DNA of 14,010 bases from an uncultured archaeon. Lineage in GTDB: Archaea > Thermoproteota > CALKCG01 > B24. The notes under the pieces were generated by a model. The model ran no database searches, was not told where the DNA came from, and saw only the letters and a list, made by a program, of their open reading frames with translations. A program made the position numbers and the translations under genes. How positions within the stretch are numbered: the stretch's first letter is position 1; each line of letters starts with the position of its first letter. The stretch is taken from contig CALKCG010000066.1 of NCBI GenBank assembly GCA_938082915.1, positions 1 through 14,010 on the forward strand. The letters run 5' to 3'. This document shows positions 13,585 to 14,010 of the stretch, piece by piece.

Positions 13585-14010
13585 TCCTTGGGGTATATTC
13601 CTAGTTGAAGCACGCGATGTTTTAGAAAAAGCCTTTAAACTAGCTTATCCGGAGCTTGAAGTAAAGATTCAGTTTGATAAACCCCCATCTAGAGAATACG
13701 GGGATTTAAGCTGTTCTGCTTGTTTAAGCCTTGCTAAGAAGGCCTCAACTAATCCCATGGAGATGGCGGAAATAGTACTCAAATATGTATCCTGGAAAGA
13801 TTCAATTTTCATAGAGAAAATTGTCGCCAGTAAACCAGGCTACTTGAACATATACTTGAAGCGTTCCCTAATGGTGGGTGAGGCCTTAAAGTCTGCTTTA
13901 ACGCTTAAAGACGAGTGGGGGTATGTTAAAACAAATAAGCCTCTTAGAATAGTTATAGAGCATACTAGTGTTAACCCAATACATCCCATAACGATCGGGC
14001 ATGCTAGAAA
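13571..14010 (+). CDS. argS: Arginyl-tRNA synthetase, N-terminal part
   Basis: This class I aminoacyl-tRNA synthetase runs off the window after 146 codons. It begins MVFDNPWGIFLVEARDVLEK. The ArgRS-specific N-terminal additional domain is seen in REYGDLSCSACLSLAKKA and PGYLNIYLK, which contacts the tRNA D loop. The start of the catalytic Rossmann fold follows, with the HIGH signature in HTSVNPIHPITIGHAR, where IGHAR fits HIGH. The protein attaches arginine to tRNA-Arg. ATG 13571 fits the family's NPW start. Only a weak GGTT precedes it, so translation may depend on coupling to the short ORF that overlaps it. The missing C-terminus holds the KMSKS-like and anticodon-binding parts. Confidence 0.93.
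   Translation, partial: MVFDNPWGIFLVEARDVLEKAFKLAYPELEVKIQFDKPPSREYGDLSCSACLSLAKKASTNPMEMAEIVLKYVSWKDSIFIEKIVASKPGYLNIYLKRSLMVGEALKSALTLKDEWGYVKTNKPLRIVIEHTSVNPIHPITIGHAR

Noticed and set aside
1..14010. CRISPR array or insertion sequence ends
   Set aside because: I saw no regularly spaced direct repeats and no transposase or matching terminal inverted repeats.

Overview
The window comes from an archaeon, most likely a thermophilic or deep-branching member of the TACK group, though the lineage cannot be fixed from sequence alone. The evidence is an archaeal tRNA Cm56 methyltransferase (aTrm56), an archaeal MBF1 with an N-terminal zinc ribbon, an archaeal-type YchF-like GTPase with a GTP-specific NKxD motif, TATA boxes 25-35 bases upstream of genes, and Shine-Dalgarno sequences of the GGAGGTGATC type. 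The DNA is AT-rich, and GTG and TTG starts are common.

Layout. Bases 1-2100 are the remains of an integrated mobile element. They hold a frameshifted antitoxin beside an intact RelE-like toxin, then on the minus strand the HTH half of a ParB-like protein and a tyrosine-recombinase gene broken by several frameshifts and two in-frame TAG codons. An intact HemW/HemN-like radical SAM gene (minus strand, to about 3364) follows. Behind it lies a second relic, an AbrB/VapB-type antitoxin with at least three frame breaks (3434-3640). From 3864 the genes are intact. On the plus strand are a coiled-coil protein overlapping a CofE-like (F420 ligase domain) protein, a YchF-like GTPase, then an SPL-type radical SAM protein overlapping a D-lyxose isomerase. 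A 330-base gap (7983-8312) has a strong TATA box and several inverted repeats that may be a structured RNA. It is followed by a small all-helical protein of unknown function.

On the minus strand come a PfkB sugar kinase and a D-2-hydroxyacid dehydrogenase. On the plus strand an information/cofactor run follows: aMBF1, aTrm56 and a MobA-like nucleotidyltransferase. Convergent to these is an endonuclease III-like HhH protein lacking the usual catalytic residues. The window ends inside the arginyl-tRNA synthetase gene.

How they may work together. The lyxose isomerase, PfkB kinase and hydroxyacid dehydrogenase look like a small sugar/central-carbon cluster, but they do not form one operon. aMBF1, aTrm56 and ArgS belong to core gene expression. 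The observations most worth a second look are the probable AUC start codon of aMBF1 (in-frame stop just upstream, good SD, zinc ribbon starting at once), a 16-codon upstream ORF ending in arginine that overlaps the argS start, the possible structured RNA at 8100-8240, and the decayed element in which only the toxin stays open. I did not find a clearly new multi-gene defence or mobile system.
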